64,000 nucleotides of DNA from Oegoconia quadripuncta (Eukaryota > Arthropoda > Insecta > Lepidoptera > Autostichidae): positions 14,169,731-14,233,730 of the forward strand of contig OX438758.1 of NCBI GenBank assembly GCA_949316235.1, given 5' to 3'. The position numbers were made by a program, and so were the translations under genes. Position 1 is the stretch's first letter. Each line of letters starts with the position of its first letter. The notes under the pieces were generated by a model. It was given only the letters and a program-made list of their open reading frames with translations. It had not been told where the DNA came from and ran no database searches. This document shows, one piece after another, positions 1 through 11,400 of the stretch.

Positions 1-641
1 CCTGCTTATATGTATAAAGTTTCATTAGAATCGGTTTATTCATTTCGGAAAATTTGAAGATGAAAGTTTTTATGGAATACCGTGTGGGATAAACCCTCTT
101 CTAAAGGTATTCTGTTTGGAAACAAATATATTACTGTTTTGGTCTGCTACTATTTTTCTCTAATGTAGGTATATCTGCACCTCCTCGTTGATTGGCATCA
201 ACCACATAACCTGTAGACTCCTAACAACAGGCGTTGACTATCAACACGTCAGGATGCCCAATATTGCGAATAATATTGGCTAGTTCTGAGTTATTGCACT
301 CTGATTAACTCCGTAAATAAATACATTGATAATAGACATGCGCAACATAAATCTCTTAGAGGAAAAGACATTTGTAAATCGCTTTGATAGGCTCTTATAA
401 ATCTTTAAATCCCAAATAGATCATTAGTACGCATGTCACACAAGTTGAATTACTACGTAAAGAAATCAATGCATTCACAATATCATATTTAACACTTTGT
501 GTCAAAGGCGGAAGAAATAATTTCCTAACGGATCAATGCAGTGCGCATGCGCATACTTACCAATCATTCTCGGTCTCTTTTATAGGCATCTAATCGTGCA
601 ATAGTCATCTCAATCTACATCTTTTCATGTGATAGCATGAT
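1..641. other. No gene seen; AT-rich non-coding
   Basis: No long frame, no splice-bounded block matching the missing ARID2 C-terminus, and no clear repeat. Probably the last intron of Bap170. Confidence 0.5.
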
Positions 642-990
642 CCGCCGCCTCCGTGGCTCAATGTAAACTTTCTATTTTTTTTTTTTGGGTACGATTCGGA
701 GGTCGCGGGTTCGATCCCCAGCGGGGTGGGGTACATGTTTAATTACTCGGTTTGGTTGGTGGTAGGGCATTTTAAATGTCCGCCTGGCTAGCTACCACCA
801 TCTTATCTAAATCTGCCGCCAAACAGCAATGTTAATAGCATTGTTGTGTTCCGGTTGTCAGAGATAAGATAGCCAGTCCGCCAAATGTGTTGGGATTTCC
901 GGGTCAGTACGCTTCCACCTTCGACCTCATCTTCACTTAACATCAGGTGTGATTGAGGTCAAGTACGAATCCATCGTGTATAAAAAAAAA
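642..990 (+). repeat. SINE family A (tRNA-derived), near full length
   Basis: Head with a box A-like TGGCTCAATG, box B GGTTCGATCCCC, body with CTACCACCATCTTATCTAA, and an A-rich 3' end after CGTGTATA. The run of T inside the head replaces part of the usual sequence. This is the reference copy for family A. Confidence 0.85.
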
Positions 991-1107
991 GATAAATAAA
1001 AGATTTAAGTTAAGATAATAAAGATGTATTTGAAAAACATGGGATTTGCTGATTTAATCACCTTCTTAGACGGATTTAAATGTTTCAACAAATCACTCCT
1101 ACCACCG

Positions 1108-1222
1108 TTGCATGACATCGTTTGTCGCGCGCGACGTAGGAGTGAGAGTGGGATAGTTGTATATTTCGTCCAAGCGAATGAGCAGGACAAATATTATCTC
1201 GGCGCGACATAAACGTTTATCG
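1108..1222 (+). repeat. GC-rich 115-bp repeat, copy 1
   Basis: Contains TTTGTCGCGCGCGACGTAGG and ends near CGACATAAACGTTTAT. It recurs inverted at 20810-20922 with about 90 percent identity by eye. No coding potential seen; class unknown. Confidence 0.7.
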
Positions 1223-1636
1223 CGTTATAGAGCAGAGTTACGCATATCTACTTGGTACCTCGCCCTCAGCTAATTGACAGAATTAACTAGGTAGGATAAA
1301 TCAATAAATTAAGAGTCTATAGGCTGTGTGCTCGATATTGATTGGCTTAGGTCTAAAACAAACGGGCGCCCAACGCAACAGAAGCAAGTGTCAGAGTGAG
1401 TCTCACCAGCTGCTCCGGGTTGCGGCCGCAGTCGGCGCGGTGCTGCGCGAACACACACACGTTAGTGACGTCACAGCGGAAAGTGCGGGTACTCACACAA
1501 TCGGGGCAATGACACGTGAACTTAATACAATCTTTAAGGTTGCATTTACAGTGCATTTTTAGGTATATTTTTCGGTCATTTCATTAATAAGCATAAATTT
1601 GGTAACTAAAATTTTTTCATGGTAGTACTCGCGAGT

Positions 1637-1760
1637 CGTCATCAACAGCCTTATACGTCCCAATTTTTGGCGCACAGCCCCATCTCACTCGCGGGTCCAG
1701 TGCTGACAGTCAGTGTTTTTAAACCGCCCCTATAGGCCACCGACTTGGCTTAACGACTGC
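1637..1760 (-). repeat. Degenerate lepidopteran interspersed repeat (family D)
   Basis: Shares blocks with 19226-19400: an initial ACGTCCCAAT-type segment, GGGTCCAGTGC, and CTATAGGCCACCGACTTGGC. Also related to 50940-51020. Orientation is tentative. Confidence 0.5.
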
Positions 1761-2721
1761 CTTCAATTAAGAACAAGCGGGACCGACTATTTAACGTGCC
1801 TTCCGAAGCACGGAAACACTCGTAATAAAATGTCACTAGTGGTCACCCATCCAAGGAAAAACCGCACCGGACATTGCTTAACTTCGCTAATCGAAAACCA
1901 GTGGTGAATGCGATTAGGGCCTGGGGTTCTATTACATAAATCCATCGTCATCGGTTACGATCTGACATATGATTGGTTGGCTCGTCGCTCGCTCGGCAAT
2001 TTGATGGTTTCTCATTGGTCAACGTTATCGATGACGATACCAAGGAAATTACATAATCTAAGGGCTGTACGATTTAGACACATAGATGCTAATTTTTTTT
2101 GCTGAACCGATTTTGATGAAATGTTGCACGCGGATGAAGTCGCAACAGCTAGTAAAACATAAATGTAATTGAAATAAACGAAAAATACACGTAACAATGC
2201 GACGTTGCCAGCTCGCAATGTAAATGCAACCTTAAATTAAGAATTTTGAACGACAGTCGGGAATCGATTGGAGTTGCCCGCAGTGACGGGTATCGGGAGA
2301 GGATTACGTGGGACATAACACTCAACGCTTCATTGAACGCAAATTATTATTCTTACTGACAACTTACACAAATAAATCTTATTTATTTTTCACCATAAAA
2401 TAGACTAAGGATTTCACGTGTCATTTTCCCGTTTACATAATGAAATAATTAAGTTTAATCTTGCAATATTGACGTTTCCAATGAAACATTAGCCCAAGAC
2501 AAATTGTGTATTTGAAAATAGTCGTTCCCAAAGAAGATGTCATTGTTAATATATTTCTAATCTCAATGAAATTTCCCAGACGAATCTAAATAAAAAATAC
2601 ACTGAAAATTTGTAGTTGTAAAAGTGTCCCAAATTGAGCGCCGAACTTCAATTCGAATTAAAACTAGAAAAAAAAAAAAAAAAATATTTATCACATAATA
2701 TTAAAAAAGATATTTTACCAT

Positions 2722-3037
2722 TCATCATCATCATCATCTCGGCCCGTAAACATCCCACTGCAGGGATATAGGCCTTCCCTCGTATAATGAGGGGGGTATG
2801 GGCCATAGTCCACCACGCTGGCCCAATGCAGGTTGGGGACTTCACATGCCTGTGCTTTTTTATTTCTCAGGCATGCAGGTTTCCTCACGATGTATTCCTT
2901 CACCGTTTAAGAGGAACAATCGGATGAATTAAAGCAATTAAATTTAAAAACTCATTGGTACATGGCCTGCCTGGAAATCGAACCCGGACCTCCTAAATTG
3001 GGAGATCGCGTCTTAACCGCTGAGCCACCGACGCTCC
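2722..3037 (-). repeat. SINE family C (tRNA-derived)
   Basis: Read on the minus strand it begins GCGTCGGTGGCTCAGCGG (box A-like) and has GGTTCGATTTCC (box B-like), then a body with GGCCTATATCCCTGCAGTGG and a simple ATG repeat at its end. Such elements are common in Lepidoptera. Confidence 0.85.
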
Positions 3038-3380
3038 CGACGCAGAAGGATTGAGTACCCATCAGTAATAGAATAAAAATGTTTTCTAATCAATCTATAG
3101 CTTCTAAGAATATGCTAAGATCTCCTAAAACAATTGTTTTTTTAATTAATCAATGGCTACTTTATATTTTCTAAAAATACTTTATTGAGCCGTGATATTT
3201 GCACCCAGTGAAATTGTTCATAAATATAAAGAAATTATTGATCGATTCTTTTCAAAATATTTACAAGAGTTCTAATTATACTCTCCGACGCAATGAAATT
3301 CACAGTGATAATTTTAATCGAATAGTATACGTTTCATAACTAAATACCCACACTATTACTAAAGCAAGTTATCGATTTCT

Positions 3381-3698
3381 TAGGCCCTATTAATAAACCA
3401 TTCTCAATACAAGTCTTGAGGCTGTATCACACGAGATGCGCCTTAAGCAGTTGACGCTATCTCAAGCTCCGTGCTAATTTATAAACCAATCTTGACGTCT
3501 GCTCAGGTGAGATCACTTTTCAAGTATTCGCCTCAGCGGCGAATGAATGATAGTCTTGAGTTTCGTTTATTAATACATGAAACTCGGCGCACCTCTCAAG
3601 TGAGTACTGCTACAGTTAGGTTTATTAATCAACACATTTACTTGAGACCGGTCACAAGACTGTTCTCAATCTTGAGAATGGTTTATTAATACGGGCCT
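3381..3698. repeat. Foldback element family F, long copy
   Basis: Terminal inverted repeats AGGCCCTATTAATAAACC and its complement ending AATACGGGCCT, with alternating CTTGAG/CTCAAG blocks inside. Family copies at 4710, 56521 and 63446. Confidence 0.7.
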
Positions 3699-4709
3699 TT
3701 GAAAACACTTTTATTCTATCACTGACAGCTACTCTACCCATGTGCAACAAATTAGAAACTTTAAGATTATAGGGTAAAAATCGTTCGCTTACTAGACTAT
3801 TATACAAAAAAACATTAAAAACAGACAACACACCCTCTTTGGAAACGTCTAATAATATTATACACTGAAGATTCTGCAGACAGCTCCAAAAGAAAAAATT
3901 GCTACAGTTGAACTTAGGAAGGTGTTGCTAGCATGCCAGTCCTTCACGGCTCTTAGACTATTAAAAACTGGCAACAAAAAGTAAAATGTCCAGCTAACTA
4001 GAAGAGTTTTCAGTTTATGCCAACTTCTTGATGGGAACACTGCAATAACATATCAACCAGGGTGATCAAAAATAACTTAACATTTAAGAAACATGGAGAT
4101 GTTTTTAAAGATCTATCGGTGACGAAAAAATTGGCAGCTACCTCGGGCAGCATATTAGCGTTGCTATACAACGGGGTAACGCTGCCAGTCTTTTGGGCAC
4201 CCTCCCACGGTACTGGTCTCGAACACGTTTTCTACCTATCATAATCATGGAGACAACGTGTTCTAGTCCGTGTCAGTACTTCTTTATTTTTTATATTTTA
4301 GCAAATTTTTTTTTATATTGTGCATAAATTCATGAATCTTATGTTGTAAGTACATAAAAAGGTATATAGTATAAAGAAAAACAAACACGACCATAATCCA
4401 TTTTTCTTTGCTTTATATTAACTTGCAGTGGCAAAGTAAAATAAACTTTATAGCAATGGAGTTAAGTTGTTTTCTCATTGGCTAAAATTAATTTCTACAG
4501 ACTGCTAATACTGACATTTATTGTGATGTTTAAACTAGATTTAGACTAGTCAATTCTTTTTTAATATTAGCATGCGAAAATGACGGCTTGAGATTTTAAT
4601 TTAGAAATCATAACCTGAAATGAGTTTTATCATCATGACAGATGGTTAAATCGTTATGTATTGCGGAGTCAGAGTGGGTTGGTTTGCATACTAACCCCGC
4701 TCAGTTTCT

Positions 4710-4860
4710 TAGGCCCGTATTTATTAAGCCGTTCTCAAGAGTGAGACGACTTTAAGTTGGCGCTTGAGAATCTGTTGCAAATTTAAACAGTATCAAAAAA
4801 AATTGTATTGAGACTGCGACGCTATCTCAGTCTCAGGATCGATTTATTAATACGGGGCTT
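4710..4860. repeat. Foldback element family F
   Basis: Begins AGGCCCGTATTTATTAAGCC and ends TTATTAATACGGGGCTT, about 150 bp, flanked by TTAG-like bases. Confidence 0.75.
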
Positions 4861-4989
4861 AGAATACAGGATACGTCCGCAATACATCACGCCTGGGCAT
4901 TCATTGAATGGATAATATGACCGTATGCTTACGACATGTACACAATGCTCACTAAAAACTTTAAAATAATAATAAAATATCGTTGACTT

Positions 4990-5202
4990 CCACACTAAGC
5001 AACTAGATTTGAATTATGGATACCAGATGGTCGATATACTACACAAATATTTCTTGTATATAAATACATATAAACCATCCATAACTCGTGTACATGTGCC
5101 CATATTCATCATAGAAAGATATGCTCAGGATTCGAACCCGCGAAATTTTAGTATTTAGTAGAAACAGTCAGGGTTTCTAACCACTAGACCAAATAGGTCG
5201 TA
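4990..5202 (-). repeat. SINE family B (tRNA-like head)
   Basis: On the minus strand: CTAGTGGTTAGAAACCCTGA, then GGGTTCGAATCC (box B-like), a body with GAGTTATGGATG and an end with GGTATCCATAATTC. Family B reference copies are at 50142 and 63697. Confidence 0.75.
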
Positions 5203-5330
5203 AAATGACAGGACTAAATATATAAAATGAAAGACTAATCTAAAATTAATTTTAAACCTATACCAACCGAATCGTCCCCATTATCAATTTGATGTTGACA
5301 CATATCCCTAGATGTTTTAATATGACTCAC

Positions 5331-5477
5331 CATCAGCTCTCTAGGGTTGAACGTGTCCGAAGAATGTTTGTTGAGCGCCGCGAGAGCAGCGTTGGGCGGA
5401 TACCCGAGGGTCACGGGTTTGCTGGCATCAGCCTCTGCTGCCGCGTGCCGCCGCTTATTGAATATAGTTTTTAGAGC
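5331..5477 (-). CDS. Bap170: Bap170 exon 35: C-terminal conserved tail
   Basis: Encodes [20 protein letters not shown], then [20 protein letters not shown] and DTFNPRELM, 49 codons, phase 0 at both ends. Human ARID2 has the counterpart HPSAALMALRRGS-N at this place. A GTGAGT donor follows, so at least one further exon must exist; I did not find it between 1 and 5330. Confidence 0.85.
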
Positions 5478-8400
5478 CTGGGAATAACGTTACTTTTTAT
5501 ACTACTCCGTAAATCCGTCTCTTCCCATGGGTGTCGTAAAAGACAAAGGACTTTGCACCGAAAAACAATTTAGATTTGCACATTTTAACGGCGATGGGCT
5601 CACCCCCTGTCACGGGTGCATTTCTGCATATTTAGTAAGGTGAACCGTGGATGTGTTGGGGTTTCCGGGTCAGTACGCTTCTACCTTCGACCTCATCTTC
5701 ACTTAACATCAGGTGTGATTGAGGTGAAGTACGAACCCGTCGTGCATAAAAAAAAGTATGACGTTATGTATAACTGTTTCGAAGTGCCATCTGTTTTATC
5801 CTTACGTATTGACAGATTCCCGTCGCCCGTGGGGTGAATGAGAGAAACGCTATGTGATTATACATTTTTGCTCACTATCAATATATACTACTCACCTATC
5901 ATCAAACGGCAAACTTTAACCAGATTCGGGATGTCCGGCCATTTGGAATAAAGATCAAATTTGTGTAATTACCTCAAACCTGTCATTCTTTTGTGATTCT
6001 TTCGTTCGTACATTGGCCGCTCGCGGCCCGCTAAAACTGGCGACTCACGTTTTAATTTACCCACATGTTATTTTATTCATAATTTTAAATGTCTTTTTTT
6101 ATGAATTAGAGTTTACTACGTGATAAAGTTACGACTACCTGACGTAGTCGCAAAAGAAATAAGTAAATATTTTGTATTTTTTCGTCAAGTAAAATCCGGT
6201 GTAAGACGATTCTACAATAACAGTAGAACATGTGGTTTAAGGGAATTACACGAATTTGATTTCACCCTGTATGTATGTATTCATTAGTTCAGTGTTCCCA
6301 TTAACCACCCATTTATGGTGCATATAGTGGTATGATACTCACGTGTTGACTGCAGTGCTTGTCGGTGAGGTGGTTCAGGAGCGCAAAGGTTCTACGCGGG
6401 ACACGATCGCAATCGAGCCACAGGCACGGGGCCTCGCCGCCCGCGCTCGGAGGGCAGTGGGTTCGAGCCGCATGCGCAAACACTTCTGACGCGCTCTCGA
6501 ATGATCTTTTTGGAAAGTTTTTTTTTTTATAACTTGGTGCTATCAGCTGTGCTAGCTAGTATACAGGTGAGACCAGTTTTAAGAGAGCATCGGATAAATT
6601 AAATTTCTTTTTAAAAGCAGAATAAATCAATAATATCTCTCTGACCTGTCCTCGAGAAGCCTAAAAGCTAAATATAAGTAGTACCATTAATTAGTCCTAT
6701 GATCGAGAATTTTAAATTATTGATAAAAAAGGCCACTTTTTATTATAATCGTGTTGGAAAATAACCGCCCTCGAGGAATGACGGGTAGGTTACAGAGATT
6801 TTGTTTTTAAATAATATCAATTTTGCCTACCTGCTATATGTAGCTAAGTTTGAACGCCCAACTGTTCATTAACGACGTTCATGGTAGATTGGAAGAATGT
6901 TAGATAAGACCGCGTTGTACATAGTTATAAGAAATTTGTTCTGTATTTATTTTCTATTTGTACAATAAAGCGTTTACAAAAAAAAAAAACATTTCAGCTC
7001 GTTGATAGGGCTACTGCAATACTCACTTGCCACATCCTCTCCAGTGGCAGGTCCAGGGGGTGTCGTAGTGCGGCTGCGCTTGTGGCAGCGATACCGGCTG
7101 CGCTTGTGGCTGCGATAGTGGCTGCGGTTGTAGCTGCGATAACGGCTGCGGTTGTAGCTGCGACAGCGGCTGCGGTTGTAGCTGAGACAGCGGCTGCGGT
7201 TGTAGCTGAGACAGCGGCTGCGCTGGTAGCTGTGATAGCGGCTGCGGTTGAAGCTGCGATAGCGGCTGCGGTTGAAGCTGCGATAGCGGCTGCGCTTGAT
7301 GCTGCGATACCAGCTGCGCTAGCGGCTGCGCTGGTGGCTGCGGGGGCGGCGGGAGGGGCGGCTGTGGTGGCGGAGTGGCGGCCGGTTTAGGCGTCGGTGG
7401 CTTCTGTTGACCAATGTTTGATTTGTAACCATATTTTGTATACAAGTGGGTATAATAATCTTTTTATTTTCAGACATTGGAGCACATAGAGTGAAACTGG
7501 CTTATACGCTATGATATAGTAGAATTCACTCACTGTTTTTTATGCACAACGGGTTGGTACTTGACCTCAATCACACCTGATGTTAAGTGAAGATGGGGTC
7601 GAAGATGGAAGTGTACTGACCCGAAAACCCCAACACATTTGGGGGACAGGCTATCTTATCTCTGACAACCGGAACACAACAATGCTATTAACATTGTTGC
7701 TTGGCGGCAGATTTAGATAAGATGGTGGTAGCTAGCCAGGCGGACATTTAAAATGCCCTACCACGTGGTATTATGTAAGGCGTTGATCAAAGCCACCGTG
7801 TGATTACACCTTTAGGATAATTACGAGGTACACCTAATAAGGAACCAGCTAGCCGCTTAGTTGCAGTTCCATTGAACTCAACGTATGAAACAGTCACTCG
7901 AGCAAACTGCGAACTTGATGTTAATAATCGCTGTACCAATTTTGCTAATTTCAATAGAAATAAAAGATAATTTATTCCTGAAATATAAAACAGCAAAACT
8001 TCAGTTCCACAAAACTAATTAATTGATTTATCTGTGGAGAACCAATTCCGGAAAGTACAATCAATAATATTACTAACCAAGAGGAGTTATACGACATAAA
8101 GCATAGTATTTTGATACATATACCACATTATTTAAATTAACACAAGTATTTACTCAGTAGAAAAGATGTGCGGTGCAAGATAACGGAGTGATTAATATAG
8201 AAAGAGGAATATATGGATTGTTTACCACACCCTTCTGGATTGTTTTGAATTTCATAAAATCTCACTAGGTAGGCAATATAACAAAACTACAAATTTTACA
8301 ATTTAGTTTATTCAACTCCGCTCCCTACGCGTACTGCTGAGATTGTAACCCCTTATATTCCTTCTCTAAATATACATTGAGTATAATGTTATAGTGGAAT

Positions 8401-11400
8401 ATTGTGATGTCTGATTTATTATCTACTATTTTTAATTATTTTTTTTCATTTTTTGCTTTGTTTGTAAGGGCGTTTAAAACCTAACACCAACCTACTCTGT
8501 TCCTCTTAAACGCTTTATTACTACAATTATTTAGAAATATCTCAATCCCTTCTCTGTGTACACCATTCATACTTAATATGTTACCTACCTATCTGTGGAA
8601 ACAATTTGGTCTATGATCTATCTATAATTACTTTAATATAGTGTTTTATAATGTACTGTAAGTTTCCCAAATAAAAAATTGAAAATTGAAAATTGAAAGC
8701 AGAATAACGAAAGCGTGAACGGTAGGGTCGGTAAAGGTCGACAAATGAGGACGTACGACTGACACTCACAAAAGGTCAGGTTACCATTCAACCACTAACC
8801 GACGAGCGTGTATGAAGCATTTGATGAGAGTGGAAGAAGCAAGTTGTATGTCAGGATCGTAGCAAATGGAAGTCTATAGTCTCTGCCTACTCTATGGGAA
8901 ACAGGCATGAGTATATGTGTATGTATGTACATGGAGTACTGTATATTTACCTCAGGCACGGGCTGTGTGACCACCAGCTCTTTATCACCGATCTTGGTGT
9001 TGCCAACCATCACCGGTTGCCTGGTGATCACTTGCCGCATCACCGGTTGCGGTTTCTGTGTACATATCAAGTCATATTGTATTAAAGTTGAATTTTCAGT
9101 GGATGAACCAATCGATGCGCAAAAGAATTTAATGATGGTAGATACACATAAATTTTTATAAAGAATACAAAGTAATAAAACTATAGGACTAAAACTTCAT
9201 CCAGACCTCCCGTTTAGGGCATGGACCCTAACACGCTAAGAAAAACAGGAAATTTGAGGAAGCTACGCCGACAATTATCAATTTTCTTTTTTATTTAACT
9301 TATTGTATGGTTGTACAAAACTACTACGGTATCAAAATATGCCTTATCGTAATCTCACCACTTACCGCACTAGTTTGTATAACGCTAGCCTTACTGTCGG
9401 TCTGCACAACAGAAACCTGGTTGACGCCGGACTGCACGTTAACAAGTTGGTTCCTCTGTGGTTGCTGGACCATTCTATGGACCCCCTGCTTCATCGGAGT
9501 GTTCATTATGATCTGCTGGTTGCTAGACACTGCGATAATCTGCTGACTCCCTTGCAATAATTGCTGGCTTCCTTGAATGAGCTGTTGGTTGCTGGATGTG
9601 GGGATTAAGGCGGGTGGTTGTTTCTGCGTGACCACGATCTGTTGCTGGGGTTGATTGACGATCTGCGCCTTGTGCGGTTGAGGCTGGGTGGTTATTATAG
9701 GCTGTTGACTCGGCGTTATTTGGGGAGCGTTCTGCGGGCATTTTGAAAATTGAGTTATTCCTTTCTCGTCAGCATTACAGGATGTCAGGAAAAGTACTTA
9801 AGCCGCATATAGCGTGAGATGAGTAGATTACATTAAATAATAAATATCTGGTTCCACAATAAGAAAATAGGCTTGTATTATGGAGACCAGATGGTTAATA
9901 TACAACACAATTATATATTTTTCAAATATATCCTTGATATTATATTGGTTAAATACTGATACTTTTACTATAGAATCTCGCAGTCAGTTGATACTTGAAG
10001 AGTTACGCTTCGACCTGCTGACTGCAACCTTTCCTAATTTTTCAGAAGTTATGGGTTTCAGCAATGTACTCAACTTACAGATATCAGCATGGGTAGCATG
10101 ACTACACGCTATATAGTTTATCACAAGTTATATCGCAAGCATCTCAAAATGCTGTGTACGACTGTTATGTCGCTCATTTTGACAGATGACCGCCATAAAA
10201 TGTGTGAAAAACTATATCGCAAGTTACAATGTTACACTGCTGGCTTAAGACTCCTCAGTACTTATACTGACACCCAGTATAAACTGTGGATACAAATGTT
10301 GAAAATCAAATGTGATTTTCACAAAATAATTCCTAATAACAACAACATTATTAACATAAAAACTAGTCGAAGCTACTTTGTATACTCTACAAATTGTAGA
10401 AAATAAATATTAAAAAAACCTTATCACTAGTGTTTAGACTATACAGCCCTTAACCACGAATGCAAGTGCAAAAATTAGCATGTAATCAGGTAGTAAATAG
10501 ACTCAAGAATCAAGCAAAGAGACAAAGTTTTGGCCCTACCTACGTAAGAGAAAAATTATGCACTCTTCCCATAACCAATAATATTTCATTTACACATGCA
10601 AATAATATAAGGTCTTTCTGATATTTAAATGGGTCGGTTTAAACTATCACACTAAACCACTTTTCTACGATGACTCTGTGGAACTAAATGCTAAGAACGC
10701 ATCACAAGAATTAGGTAACGACACGATGGTTATTGCCCATTTGCAGAGCATGGAACACCTAGTCGTAAGGTCACGTATTATCAGTGTTTTATAGGCTATA
10801 TTTAAGTGATTGTGCATTTTCCATCTTCGGACATCCAAGCACTACTACTGTCAGGAGGCCATTAGAAATATGATAGAACAAAAAAGCTCTGCCCAAACAG
10901 CTGGAATATATTGTACGCCATATAAAATTATCTATGCAAAGTTCGTCCATTCATGCACAAGACAATATATCAAACATCGGAAATACTTAATTATTTAACT
11001 TTGTTGCCACATGCCTCTTCCGCAGATAATAATGTATAGATGCATAACAAGAAAACTGAAGTAAACCAACGAACTATTCATTGGATTCTTACTTTTACTG
11101 TAAAAGAGCTATCAAAATTTCTACATAAAAAGAGATGCGCTACAAGTCTCAATTAAGCCCCTATAGGTATGTGGCAGCGTAGCTCGAAAACGGATGAAAA
11201 TATTTCAATGCAATTCATCTTTCATTGACAGCCGATATTATCGAGACGGTTTCTTAGCCATGATTGATGGAAATTCGTACAGCCGTTTTCAGCTCCTTAC
11301 CGGCTATTATAAAGCCATAAACATGGATTCTGCGCTCAAATATTAATTTTAATACGCATAAAACTTTAACAAATAAAAATATATATATACTGATAATTCA

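Noticed and set aside
1353..1556. Minus-strand frame with several Cys and His and a possible acceptor, as the missing Bap170 last exon
   Set aside because: The VRLTLTLASVALG stretch only faintly recalls the ARID2 tail, the Cys/His spacing is irregular, and splice phase could not be made to fit with confidence.
3858..4244. Opposed 60-codon frames as a possible transposase piece
   Set aside because: No diagnostic motif; length is within chance for this composition.
7082..7390. Plus-strand 102-codon frame rich in Ala and Val
   Set aside because: It is the antisense of the QPQPLSQL repeat in Bap170 exon 33; a 24-nt period keeps all frames open.
9523..9741. Minus-strand frame starting [14 protein letters not shown]
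   Set aside because: Shifted frame over Bap170 exon 31; the acceptor at 9732 and the Gln-rich frame explain the region.
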